The translations under genes were made by a program, and so were the position numbers. A model generated the notes under the pieces. It did no database searches. It saw nothing but the letters and a program-made list of their open reading frames with translations, and was not told the origin of the DNA. 9,196 nt of DNA from Alphaproteobacteria bacterium (lineage in GTDB: Bacteria; Pseudomonadota; Alphaproteobacteria; Rhodobacterales; Rhodobacteraceae), in contig JAUHZL010000083.1 of the NCBI GenBank assembly GCA_030425945.1, positions 1 to 9,196 on the forward strand, read 5' to 3'. Shown piece after piece: positions 1-6,724 of this stretch; the stretch's first letter is position 1, and each line of letters opens with the position of its first letter.

Positions 1-165
1 CGCCGTCGCCGCGACCGTCATCGCCAGCATCAGCCCGGTGCCGAATTCCGCCGCCCCGGCAAAGGCGCCGGAGAACACCAGCGCCCCGAGCGCGATGATC
101 CGCAGCGACAGGGTCAGCCCCATCAGGCCGCCGACGGCCAATGGTTGCAGGTATCGCATGCTCAT
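1..165 (-). CDS. N-terminal fragment of a membrane protein, probably SulP-family anion transporter
   Basis: The first 55 codons of a gene that runs off the left edge. It starts at an ATG at 163-165 (a second in-frame ATG lies two codons later, at 157-159), preceded by a purine-rich GGGACGG. The peptide has a short polar start (MSMRYLQP), then two hydrophobic stretches around residues 10-30 and 36-55. The segment LGALVFSGAFAGAAEFGTG resembles the first transmembrane region of SulP/SLC26 transporters, which commonly read like 'ALIFSGPLAP...GIG'. Those proteins move sulfate, bicarbonate or other anions across the inner membrane, often with a C-terminal STAS or cyclic-nucleotide-binding domain. 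That domain would lie outside the window. What is seen is only a hydrophobic N-terminus. The family call rests on one motif and is tentative; another polytopic membrane protein is possible. Confidence 0.5.
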   Translation of the reverse strand, partial: MSMRYLQPLAVGGLMGLTLSLRIIALGALVFSGAFAGAAEFGTGLMLAMTVAATA

Positions 166-201
166 CCGTCCCGTCTTGTCGCCGCGATCGTGCAGCCCGC
201 C

Positions 202-239
202 TTTCGGTTACCCCCGAAGGCGTTGGTGGCAAACCGAAA
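202..239. repeat. 8-bp inverted repeat in leader of the leftmost gene
   Basis: TTTCGGTT (202-209) and AACCGAAA (232-239) are exact inverted copies around a 22-nt centre. The pair lies in the 124-nt gap between the beta-barrel gene and the leftmost membrane-protein gene, 37 bp upstream of the latter's start. It could be a regulatory hairpin or operator for that gene. Its right arm overlaps the T-tract of the proposed terminator at 237-284, so it may also be part of transcript-end structure. Chance occurrence is possible. Confidence 0.3.
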
Positions 240-284
240 AAGCCGCTGGCCAGCCCCCGCGCCCGGCGGGTGTGGCGCGGCGGC
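237..284 (-). terminator. Probable intrinsic terminator after the beta-barrel gene
   Basis: Read on the minus strand, five bases after the TGA of the beta-barrel gene, GCCGC then CGCGCC can pair with GGCGCG and then GCGGC. This nested GC-rich hairpin is followed directly by TTTTT (241-237). The position just past a stop codon and the T-run fit an intrinsic terminator closing the FecR/barrel unit. The outer stem has an unpaired stretch containing GCTGGCCAGC, so the exact fold is uncertain. Confidence 0.4.
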
Positions 285-289
285 CCGGC

Positions 290-1372
290 TCAGAAGCGGG
301 TGCGGAAGCTGATCTGCAGCGTCTCGGTCCGGTCGTAGGCGGCCTTTTCCAGCGGATGCGCCACGCTCAGGTCCAGTTGCCCGCCGTCGAAGGCATAGCC
401 GACCGACAGCCCGACCGACGCCCGCCAGATCAGGCTGTCATCGACCGGGTTCGCCCCGCCCGGGCCGCCGCCGGTCCGGTCGAGCCCCCAGACCGAGCCC
501 ACATCGACGAAGGCCGCCGGGGTAAGCCCGCCGAGCGCGATCCGGTCGGGAAAGGCCATCTCGAACTGGGCCGCGACGAAGGTATTGCCGCCGAGCGCCT
601 CGGACTGGCCGGTGGCGAGGTCGCGGGGTCCGATCCCGGCGAAGGCGAAGCCGCGCAGCGCGTCGGAGCCGAGGAAGCTGCGCTCGTCGATCCGGGTCCC
701 GATCCCGCTGGCCGCCACCGCCCCGGCCCGCGTGTTCAGCCGGAACACGGCCGGGCCGACCGCCGCGGTCTCCATCCCGAAGCTGATCGCGCCGCGCGTC
801 ACGGTGCGCCCGTCCGAGGTGCTGAGAACCTCGCCCAGCAGCCCGACCCGGCCCGAGGTCCCGCCCGCCGCCCCGAAGCTGCGCGTCCAGACCGCCCCGG
901 CCGACAGCGCGCTGCGGTCCCCGGCATCCGCCGTGACCAGCACCGAGGTCACCCCCGCCGCCGCATCGACATCGGCGCGGCGCGCCCCGAAGCGCAGGTC
1001 TAGGTCGCCCCCGGCCACCCCGTGCCAGGACAGCACCACGTCGCCCTGCATGCGCGTCACGTCGAAGGGCACCTGCCCGCCGCCCCGCACCCGGCCAAGG
1101 CCGAGCGCCAGTCCCACGGCGGGCGATCCGCCGATCAGGCCCGGCGCACCGAGGGACAGCGACGCGGCGCTCTCGGAGGCGCTCGCCCGCCCGGAGAAGG
1201 ACAGCGCGACGTCCCGGCCGAACAGGCGCCGGGTCTCGACCGCCAGGTCCGCGACCGCCTCGCGGCGCTGGTCGACGCCGAACCCGAGGGTGACGTGGCC
1301 CACGGCCTCGTCCGCCCGCCCGGCCGAGGGCAGCGCGACAAGCAGAGCGAGAGCCGCAAGAAGGTGGCGCAT
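290..1372 (-). CDS. POTRA-less Omp85/BamA-type outer-membrane beta-barrel protein
   Basis: A 360-residue protein resembling only the C-terminal barrel (Bac_surface_Ag, PF01103) of BamA, the outer-membrane protein insertase. MRHLLAALALLVALPSAGRA is a clear Sec signal peptide, probably cleaved after A20. The mature chain begins directly with barrel-like strands (for example LFGRDVALSFSG at 50-61, as in the first BamA strands). The Omp85 signature is present as LRGF (239-242) followed by GIGPRD (246-251). Then come AAFVDVGSVWG (286-296), RASVGLSVGY (317-326), a 'HPLEKAAYDRTE' segment (339-350) and a C-terminal Phe, the usual signal for outer-membrane insertion. BamA itself is about 750-800 residues with five POTRA domains; here there is no room for any. 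The start at 1372 puts the signal peptide at the N-terminus and has AGAG eight bases upstream; in-frame ATGs at 1390 and 1417 would add up to 15 atypical residues. The gene lies 141 bp downstream of the FecR gene on the same strand. Whether it inserts, exports or anchors something, perhaps the FecR protein, is not shown by sequence. Confidence 0.85.
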   Translation of the reverse strand: MRHLLAALALLVALPSAGRADEAVGHVTLGFGVDQRREAVADLAVETRRLFGRDVALSFSGRASASESAASLSLGAPGLIGGSPAVGLALGLGRVRGGGQVPFDVTRMQGDVVLSWHGVAGGDLDLRFGARRADVDAAAGVTSVLVTADAGDRSALSAGAVWTRSFGAAGGTSGRVGLLGEVLSTSDGRTVTRGAISFGMETAAVGPAVFRLNTRAGAVAASGIGTRIDERSFLGSDALRGFAFAGIGPRDLATGQSEALGGNTFVAAQFEMAFPDRIALGGLTPAAFVDVGSVWGLDRTGGGPGGANPVDDSLIWRASVGLSVGYAFDGGQLDLSVAHPLEKAAYDRTETLQISFRTRF

Positions 1373-1513
1373 CGGCGTGACTCTATACATCCCAATTGTG
1401 GTAATAGCGGGGGTCATCCCCTATCCCTAGTGGGCCGCACCGGAATCCGGAAAGCGTTGCGCCGCGTCCACAGACGGGGTCCCGGCCAGAGTCTGGGTCA
1501 CACACCGGGCGGC
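1373..1513. other. Gap between FecR gene and beta-barrel gene
   Basis: A 141-bp spacer within the minus-strand pair. I see no convincing promoter and no hairpin with a T-run, which fits co-transcription from the promoter upstream of the FecR gene. It holds two short odd-centred palindromes, CCGGA-a-TCCGG (1440-1450) and CCAGA-g-TCTGG (1486-1496), and a small GGGG-atga-CCCC hairpin on the minus strand near 1417. These could affect mRNA processing or be chance in such GC-rich DNA. Confidence 0.3.
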
Positions 1514-4285
1514 TCAGGTCGGCGCGACCAGGTGGGTCGTCACGTCGTCGTCGATGGCCAGCCGCGCCAGGACCTCGCCGGTGCCGCTGTCGGTGAACTG
1601 CCACACCGAGACATCCGTGTGCCCGCCGTAGCTGCCCGCCGCCTGTCCCCCGCCATCGGGCAGGATGCCGACAGCGACGCCCGCGCTCGGGGCCAGCCGG
1701 ATCGTGTCGCCCGCCTCGCCGAGGATGGTCCGGTAGACCCCGCCCGCGGCATCGACCGGATCGCCGAGCAGCGCCTGCAGGCGGGTGTCGGCCTCGTCCG
1801 ACATGCCCAACAGGTCGGCCAGCGTCACCGTCACGTCATCCGCCGCGCCGTTGGTCAGGTCGAGCACCTCGATCCCGCGCAGGTCCACGGTGCCGAACGG
1901 ATCGGCCGGCCCCGCCGTGAAGGCCGCCGTATCGACCCCTGTGAAGCCGTTGACGATCACCGCCGCGAAGCCGCTCAGGTCCGGCAGCGTGATCAGGTCG
2001 TCGAGCACGGGCGCCCCGGCGAACAGCTCCGCCCCCGCTCCCTCGCCCGCGACGCTAATCGTCGCGGTGGCGGTGGTCGTGCCGCCCTGCCCGTCGGACA
2101 CCGTGAAGGTGAAGGTATCGGTGCCGGTCTCGCCCGCGGCGAGGTGGTCCCAGGCCCCGTCCGGGTCGTAGCTGATCCGGCCCGCCGCCAGCGAGACCCG
2201 CGCGCCCGCGGTGCTGGTCCCGGCCACCGACAGAAGCGCGACCGTGCCGCCGTCCGGGTCGCTCGCCCCGTCGGTCAGCACAGCGGCGTCGAAACTGTAG
2301 GGCGCGCTTTCGGTCGCACCCGCGCGTGTCAGCGTCGCCTCGCCGATCCGCAGTTCGGCCCCGACCACGCCCCCGAAGGTGCCATCGGTCGACTGCAACG
2401 TGAAGCGCACCCCGTAGGTTCCGGTCTGGGTCAGGGTCAGGTCGAGGGTCTGCAACCCGGTCGACGACCCCACCGTCACCGCGTCCGAGAACAACGTCTC
2501 GACCACCGTGCCGGACCCGTCCACCAGCTCGGCGATCATGCCCCCGTTGTCCCAGGTCCCGGTCGAGGCCCCCGCGATCAGGTCATAGGTGACCCGCAGC
2601 GTGTCCCCGGCCTGCACCGCGACGAGGTCGCTGGTCAGCGTCGGCCCGGAGGCGGTGTTGCCGTTGCTGCTTACCCTGCCCGAGAAGCTCAGCACCGCGA
2701 CCGCGTCGTCGCCGTTCGACAGGGCGCTGCCGCTGCGGACGACCGCTGCGGTCGAGAAGCCGACCGAAGTCAGTCCCGTGGTCCCCGTGCTGGCGGTCCA
2801 GCCGTCGAAATCGGGGCTCGCATCGAACCCGCCGCCCGCCAGCACGGTCGCCGCCGGGATCGTCACGTCGGCCACCACGGGCGCGGTGTTGACGCCCGTC
2901 ACGGTCAGCGTCGCGGTATTTTCGACCGACAGCGTGCCGTCGCTGAGGCTGTAGCGGATGGTGATGTCGGCCTGCTCCCCGGTGCCCAGCCCGACGAACT
3001 GCGCGGGGTCGATGGTGACCACCGTTCCGTCGAGGGTGAAGGCCACCGCCGTCTCGCCCCTGGTAACGGTGACGTCCGCGATGCTCAGCGTATCGCCGTT
3101 CGGGTCGCGCTGGCCCGCGAGCAGGTCGATGACCACCGGGGCGGCGGTCTCGGCCACGCTGCCGGCATCGATCGGGACGGCGACCGGGGCGAGGTTGGGC
3201 AGGGTCACGGTATCGTCGCCGTCGACGATATCGCGGATCAGGTCGATGAGAGCGTCGCCGCCCTCGTCGTCGCCGAAGATGCCCTCGTCGAAGGTGCCGT
3301 CCTCGCCGAAGTCGAGGATCACGTCCGGTGTCCCGCTGCCGTCGGTCTGGGTGGCGGAGCCGCTCTGGGCGCGGGTGATCGCGGACTGGAAGGCCCGGAT
3401 CGCGGTGTCGAGAAGCGCGCTTTCCGGGCTGTCGGGCGCGAAGCTGCGTTCGAGCACCCGCGTCTCGCCCTCGACCGGGGACACGATCCAGGAAATGTCG
3501 GTGGTGGTGATGGTCCCGAGCAGGTTGCCCTGCAGGTCGAACAGCTCGATCCGGCCCAACCCGCCGTCCGGATCGGGGTTCAGCGCGACCTGCACCCGCG
3601 TCACGCCCTCGTCGGTGCGGATCTCGACGCTGACCGTGGTGCCCCGGATGCCCATCGAGGCGGTCGGCGTCGTCACCTCCATGTTGCCGGTGGGCGCGAT
3701 GGCCCCGGCGATGAAGACGAACCCGCCCTGGATCAGGTTGAACCCGGAGGCGTTCTGCCCGCCGTTCGGATCGTAGATCAGGTTGTCGATCAGCATGCGG
3801 GAGTCGGCCGCCAGCGTGAACACCGTCCCGTCGAGGAAGGTCAGCGCGGCGGTCGATCCCTCGCCGGTCGTGACCAGGTCGTTGGCGAAGATCTCGGTCC
3901 CGACCCGCAGTGCGACCACGGTGCCGTCGGCCCGCTGCACCTCGGCGCTGCCCTCCAGCGTCTCGACCTGCCCGATGGGCGCCCCGGGGTCCGCGCCGCC
4001 CGCTTGCGCATACTGGCCGGGGGCCAGCGGCCCGGCGAGGCGCTCGGCCACCGCGCCCGGCAGCACCGCGTCATTGGCATGGACGAGATCGGGCGCGCCG
4101 TGGGTGAAATAGTCGACGAGCCTCAGCGCGGTCCCGTCCGGCATCTCGACCAGCAGATCGCGCCCGGCCCGCGTCAGGTCCCCTGTGAAGCCCGACAGGC
4201 CCTCGGGCAGCGCCACCGGGTCCGGCCCGGTCACCAGCAGGACGGACGATCCCCCGGACCCCGGGTTGTAGGTGTCTCTCGCCAT
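1514..4285 (-). CDS. FecR-domain/cadherin-like large secreted or surface protein, likely type I secretion substrate
   Basis: A 923-residue protein without an N-terminal signal peptide. Residues 1-95 are a prefix region containing GRDLLVEMPDGTALRLVDYF and ending AGPLAPGQYAQAGG. Residues ~104-225 form a FecR domain (PF04773 type): IGQVETLEGSAEVQRADG, FTLAADSRMLID, then the TPTASMGIRGTTVSVEI segment. An acidic linker follows (322-360). Residues ~363-463 are a cadherin/VCBS-like Ig repeat (NLAPVAV...DPNGDTLSI...YSLSDG). A second such repeat (465-480 and ~656-746, DPDGGT...YDPDGAWDHL...FTVSDGQGG) is split by a ~170-residue beta-rich insert (485-655) resembling a carbohydrate-binding or jelly-roll fold. 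The C-terminal ~155 residues (IEVLDLTNGAADDVTVTLADLLGMSD, then a TILGEAGDTIRL stretch) match the end region of LapA/RTX-type adhesins exported by type I systems. No RTX nonapeptides are seen and no T1SS genes are in the window. The start at 4285 has GGGGG nine bases upstream and suits the promoter at 4334-4362; ATG 4318 (GAGG upstream) would add 11 residues. The gene is divergent from the CHASE2 cyclase, a common partner. A structural or adhesin role in the envelope is inferred. Confidence 0.82.
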   Translation of the reverse strand: MARDTYNPGSGGSSVLLVTGPDPVALPEGLSGFTGDLTRAGRDLLVEMPDGTALRLVDYFTHGAPDLVHANDAVLPGAVAERLAGPLAPGQYAQAGGADPGAPIGQVETLEGSAEVQRADGTVVALRVGTEIFANDLVTTGEGSTAALTFLDGTVFTLAADSRMLIDNLIYDPNGGQNASGFNLIQGGFVFIAGAIAPTGNMEVTTPTASMGIRGTTVSVEIRTDEGVTRVQVALNPDPDGGLGRIELFDLQGNLLGTITTTDISWIVSPVEGETRVLERSFAPDSPESALLDTAIRAFQSAITRAQSGSATQTDGSGTPDVILDFGEDGTFDEGIFGDDEGGDALIDLIRDIVDGDDTVTLPNLAPVAVPIDAGSVAETAAPVVIDLLAGQRDPNGDTLSIADVTVTRGETAVAFTLDGTVVTIDPAQFVGLGTGEQADITIRYSLSDGTLSVENTATLTVTGVNTAPVVADVTIPAATVLAGGGFDASPDFDGWTASTGTTGLTSVGFSTAAVVRSGSALSNGDDAVAVLSFSGRVSSNGNTASGPTLTSDLVAVQAGDTLRVTYDLIAGASTGTWDNGGMIAELVDGSGTVVETLFSDAVTVGSSTGLQTLDLTLTQTGTYGVRFTLQSTDGTFGGVVGAELRIGEATLTRAGATESAPYSFDAAVLTDGASDPDGGTVALLSVAGTSTAGARVSLAAGRISYDPDGAWDHLAAGETGTDTFTFTVSDGQGGTTTATATISVAGEGAGAELFAGAPVLDDLITLPDLSGFAAVIVNGFTGVDTAAFTAGPADPFGTVDLRGIEVLDLTNGAADDVTVTLADLLGMSDEADTRLQALLGDPVDAAGGVYRTILGEAGDTIRLAPSAGVAVGILPDGGGQAAGSYGGHTDVSVWQFTDSGTGEVLARLAIDDDVTTHLVAPT

Positions 4286-4333
4286 CGCCAATACCCCCAA
4301 TGCCCCGCCGACGCGCATCGGAAAGGCCTCAGG

Positions 4334-4362
4334 ACTATGCGGAAGGATAGGCTTTCTGGCAA
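4334..4362 (-). promoter_or_regulatory. Sigma70-like promoter of the FecR gene
   Basis: On the minus strand, TTGCCA (-35, 4362-4357; five of six consensus bases) and CATAGT (-10, 4339-4334; four of six) are separated by exactly 17 bp. The predicted transcription start near 4327 lies about 42 bases upstream of the ATG at 4285. That leaves room for the GGGGG ribosome site but places the GAGG serving the alternative ATG 4318 almost at the mRNA end, which favours 4285 as the start. Confidence 0.5.
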
Positions 4363-4391
4363 TGCTCTTGCCTGAATCCGGGACCGGCGGA

Positions 4392-4420
4392 TTGACTTCC
4401 GGGTCCCGAATGTCCGTCCA
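4392..4420 (+). promoter_or_regulatory. Possible promoter of the CHASE2 cyclase gene
   Basis: TTGACT (4392-4397) matches five of six -35 consensus bases and lies in the divergent region upstream of the cyclase. The -10 box at 17-bp spacing (CGTCCA, 4415-4420) is poor, so only the -35 supports this. If real, transcription would start near 4428, downstream of the alternative ATG at 4410 and upstream of the chosen start at 4458. The weak -10 suggests an activator or another sigma factor. Confidence 0.28.
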
Positions 4421-4457
4421 TCGGGCGACAGCACCGCGACGGAGAGCGCACCGGACC

Positions 4458-6653
4458 ATGTTCAGACGTCTTGCACGCGCCATCGGCGGCGGCCGCGTCG
4501 TGGCCCTCGGCCTGCTCGGGCTCTGCGTGGCGCTGCGGCTCTGGGACCCGGCCCCGGTCGAGACGCTGCGGGTCAAGACCTTCGACCTCTTCCAGCAGAT
4601 CTCGCCGCGCCCCTACCAGCCCCTGCCGGTGGCGATCCTCGACATCGACGATCCCTCGCTCGAAGAGATCGGCCAGTGGCCCTGGCCGCGCAGCCTGATG
4701 GGCGAACTGGTCACCAAGGCCACCGCGCAGGGCGCCGTCGCCATCGGCTTCGACATGGTGTTTTCCGAGCGTGACCGGCTGTCGCCCGAGGCGCTGCTGG
4801 CGCTGTTCACCGACCTCGATCCGGGCAAACGGGCGCAGATCGCCGCCCTGCCCGACACCGACACCGCCTTCGCCGAGGCGGTCGCCCGGTCGCGGGTGAT
4901 CCTCGGCCAGACCAGCCTGCGCTCCAGCGTCTTCGACCGCGCCGACCGGGCACCCGCGCCGGGGGTGCCGCACGCGCTGCTCGGCGACGATCCGCGCCCC
5001 TACCTTCAGCGCTTTCCGGACCTGCTGCAGAACCTGCCCGCGCTCGAGGCCGCTGCCGCCGGGCGCGGGGTCTTCACCGTCCGGCCCGACGTGGACGGCG
5101 TCTTCCGGCGCATCCCGGTGACCATGCTGGTGCAGGACAGCCTGCGCCTCGGCCTCGCGCCCGAGGTGCTGCGCGTCGCCACCGGCGGGCAGGCCTTCGC
5201 GATCCGGACGAACGCGGCGGGGATCGAGGGCGTGGTGCTGGCGGGCAAGCTGGTCGCCACCGATGCCGACGGCTCGGTCTGGCCGCATTTCACCCCGTCC
5301 GTCCGCGACCGCTTCGTCTCGGCGGCGGACCTGCTGAACGACCGCGTCCCGCCTGGACGGCTGGCCGGGCACCTGGTCCTCGTCGGGACCTCGGCCATCG
5401 GGCTGGAAGACTTCCGCTCGATGCCGCTCGGCACGCGTATCCCGGGGGTCGAGATCCATGCCCAGCTGCTGGAGAACATCCTGACCGACAGCCTGCTGCA
5501 CCGCCCGAACTACGCCATCGCCGCCGAGGTCACGGCGATGGCCGTCCTCGGGCTGCTGGCGATCCTCGTCGTGCCGCTGGCGAGCGCCTCGGTCACCGTC
5601 CTTGCGTCGCTCGGGGCGCTGGTCGGTCTGGGCTACGGCGGCTGGCACCTGTTCGAGGCCCGGAAACTGCTGCTCGACCCCTCGGCGCCGCTGCTGACCA
5701 TGGCCGTGCTGGTCGTCAGCCTGATCACCGCCAACTACCTGCGCGAGGAACGCCGCCGCCGCGAAATCCGGGGCGCCTTCGCGCAATACGTCTCGCCCGA
5801 TCTCGTGGCGCAATTGTCCGAGAACCGCGATGCCCTCCGGCTGGGCGGCGAGACGCGGGAACTGACGCTGCTCTTCTCGGACGTGCGCGGCTTCACCGCC
5901 ATTTCCGAGCGCTTCAAGTCCGACCCGCAGGGCCTGACCCGGCTGATGAACCGGTTCCTGACCGTGCTTTCGGGCGCGATCCTCGCCGAGAAGGGCACCA
6001 TCGACAAGTTCATGGGCGATGCCGTCATGGCGTTCTGGAACGCCCCGGTGCCCGCCTCCCGGCACCAGCACGACGCCTGCCGCGCGGCGCTGGCGATGCG
6101 CGCGGCCACCGAGGCGCTGAATGCCACCCTCGACCCCGACACGCCCCGCATCGACGTCGGCGTGGGCCTGAACACCGGCCTTTGCGTGGTGGGCAACATG
6201 GGCAGCGACCTGCGCTTCGACTACACCGCGCTCGGTGATGCCGTGAACCTCGCGTCGCGTCTGGAAGGCCAGTCGAAACCCTATGGCGTCGGCATCGTGC
6301 TGGGCGAGACGACCGCGCAAGCCGTGGCCGAGGACTTCGCCCTGCTGGAGCTGGACCTGATCCGGGTCAAGGGCAAGGCGGAGGCCGAACGCATCTACGC
6401 CCTGATGGGGGACGCGACCTTGCGCGCCAGCGCCCCCTTCCGCGCCGCCTGCGCCGATAACGACACCATGCTGGCCGCCTACCGCGCCCGCGACTGGACC
6501 GGGGCCGAGGCCGCCCGCACCGCGCTGGCCCGCAGCGGCGCGGACCTCGGCCTTACCGCCTATCTCGACCTCTGGAAGGACCGCATCGCGGAAGCCATCG
6601 CCGCGCCGCCGCCGCCCGGCTGGGACGGCGTCCACGTGGCCACGTCGAAGTGA
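4458..6653 (+). CDS. CHASE2-domain class III adenylate/guanylate cyclase (membrane sensor)
   Basis: A 731-residue integral membrane enzyme predicted to make cAMP (or cGMP) from the nucleotide triphosphate in response to a periplasmic signal. A first membrane segment (13-28) is followed by an extracytoplasmic CHASE2 domain (~35-345; KTFDLFQQISPRPYQPLPVAILDIDDPSLEEIGQWPWPRS is its typical opening when read in two halves, and the GVEIHAQLLENIL segment its end). Three transmembrane helices (~351-370, 373-395, 407-425) precede an FAQYVSPDLV linker (441-450) and the cyclase domain (~461-650). Metal-binding Asp candidates are D475 (LLFSDVRGFT) and D521 (FMGDAVMAFW). K517 fits the adenine-selecting lysine, T590 (DYTALGD) the second purine-contact position (the K/T pair of class IIIb cyclases), and N597/R601 the transition-state residues. 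The catalytic set looks complete. A short helical tail (660-710) follows. The start at 4458 has GGAGAG upstream; ATG 4410 would add 16 basic residues. It is divergent from the FecR/barrel genes, so co-regulation is plausible but not shown. Confidence 0.92.
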   Translation: MFRRLARAIGGGRVVALGLLGLCVALRLWDPAPVETLRVKTFDLFQQISPRPYQPLPVAILDIDDPSLEEIGQWPWPRSLMGELVTKATAQGAVAIGFDMVFSERDRLSPEALLALFTDLDPGKRAQIAALPDTDTAFAEAVARSRVILGQTSLRSSVFDRADRAPAPGVPHALLGDDPRPYLQRFPDLLQNLPALEAAAAGRGVFTVRPDVDGVFRRIPVTMLVQDSLRLGLAPEVLRVATGGQAFAIRTNAAGIEGVVLAGKLVATDADGSVWPHFTPSVRDRFVSAADLLNDRVPPGRLAGHLVLVGTSAIGLEDFRSMPLGTRIPGVEIHAQLLENILTDSLLHRPNYAIAAEVTAMAVLGLLAILVVPLASASVTVLASLGALVGLGYGGWHLFEARKLLLDPSAPLLTMAVLVVSLITANYLREERRRREIRGAFAQYVSPDLVAQLSENRDALRLGGETRELTLLFSDVRGFTAISERFKSDPQGLTRLMNRFLTVLSGAILAEKGTIDKFMGDAVMAFWNAPVPASRHQHDACRAALAMRAATEALNATLDPDTPRIDVGVGLNTGLCVVGNMGSDLRFDYTALGDAVNLASRLEGQSKPYGVGIVLGETTAQAVAEDFALLELDLIRVKGKAEAERIYALMGDATLRASAPFRAACADNDTMLAAYRARDWTGAEAARTALARSGADLGLTAYLDLWKDRIAEAIAAPPPPGWDGVHVATSK

Positions 6654-6655
6654 CC

Positions 6656-6683
6656 GGACGGGGGCTTGGGACCCAGCCCGTCC
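6656..6683 (+). terminator. Imperfect GC hairpin after the cyclase gene
   Basis: Three bases after the cyclase stop, GGACGGG (6656-6662) pairs with CCCGTCC (6677-6683), with further inner pairing of CTTGG against CCAG across bulges. No T-run follows, so termination would be inefficient or factor-assisted. The structure overlaps the -35 box of the promoter at 6666-6694. Confidence 0.3.
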
Positions 6684-6694
6684 CGGCCTATATT
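6666..6694 (+). promoter_or_regulatory. Sigma70-like promoter of the methyltransferase gene
   Basis: TTGGGA (-35, 6666-6671; four of six) and TATATT (-10, 6689-6694; five of six) are separated by 17 bp. The TA-rich -10 stands out in this GC-rich sequence. Predicted transcription begins near 6701, giving a leader of about 25 bases that contains the GAGAGG ribosome site (6713-6718) of the next gene. Confidence 0.55.
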
Positions 6695-6724
6695 CGAAGG
6701 CAGGCCGCTGTCGAGAGGTGCACC

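Noticed and set aside
38..1003. Plus-strand open frame of 321 codons over the left-edge gene and beta-barrel gene
   Set aside because: It spans two real minus-strand genes and the gap between them, and its product is Pro/Arg-rich with no domain.
290..1372. Possibility that the beta-barrel gene is a truncated bamA pseudogene
   Set aside because: A signal peptide is joined directly to the first barrel strand, the frame is open throughout, and the C-terminus ends in Phe; decay would not leave these ends intact.
1440..1496. Two 11-bp odd-centred palindromes in the gap before the beta-barrel gene
   Set aside because: They are short, differ from each other and lack promoter elements nearby; expected by chance in GC-rich DNA, so noted only as part of the gap.
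1022..4375. Open frame of 1117 codons on the plus strand opposite the FecR gene
   Set aside because: Its translation is Arg/Gly/His-rich low-complexity sequence with no recognisable domain, while the minus strand gives clear FecR and cadherin-like domains. Such antisense frames are common in very GC-rich genes.
4335..6635. Open frame of 766 codons on the minus strand opposite the CHASE2 cyclase
   Set aside because: It reads as composition-biased Arg/Gly/Gln/His sequence with no family features; the plus strand encodes an intact cyclase.
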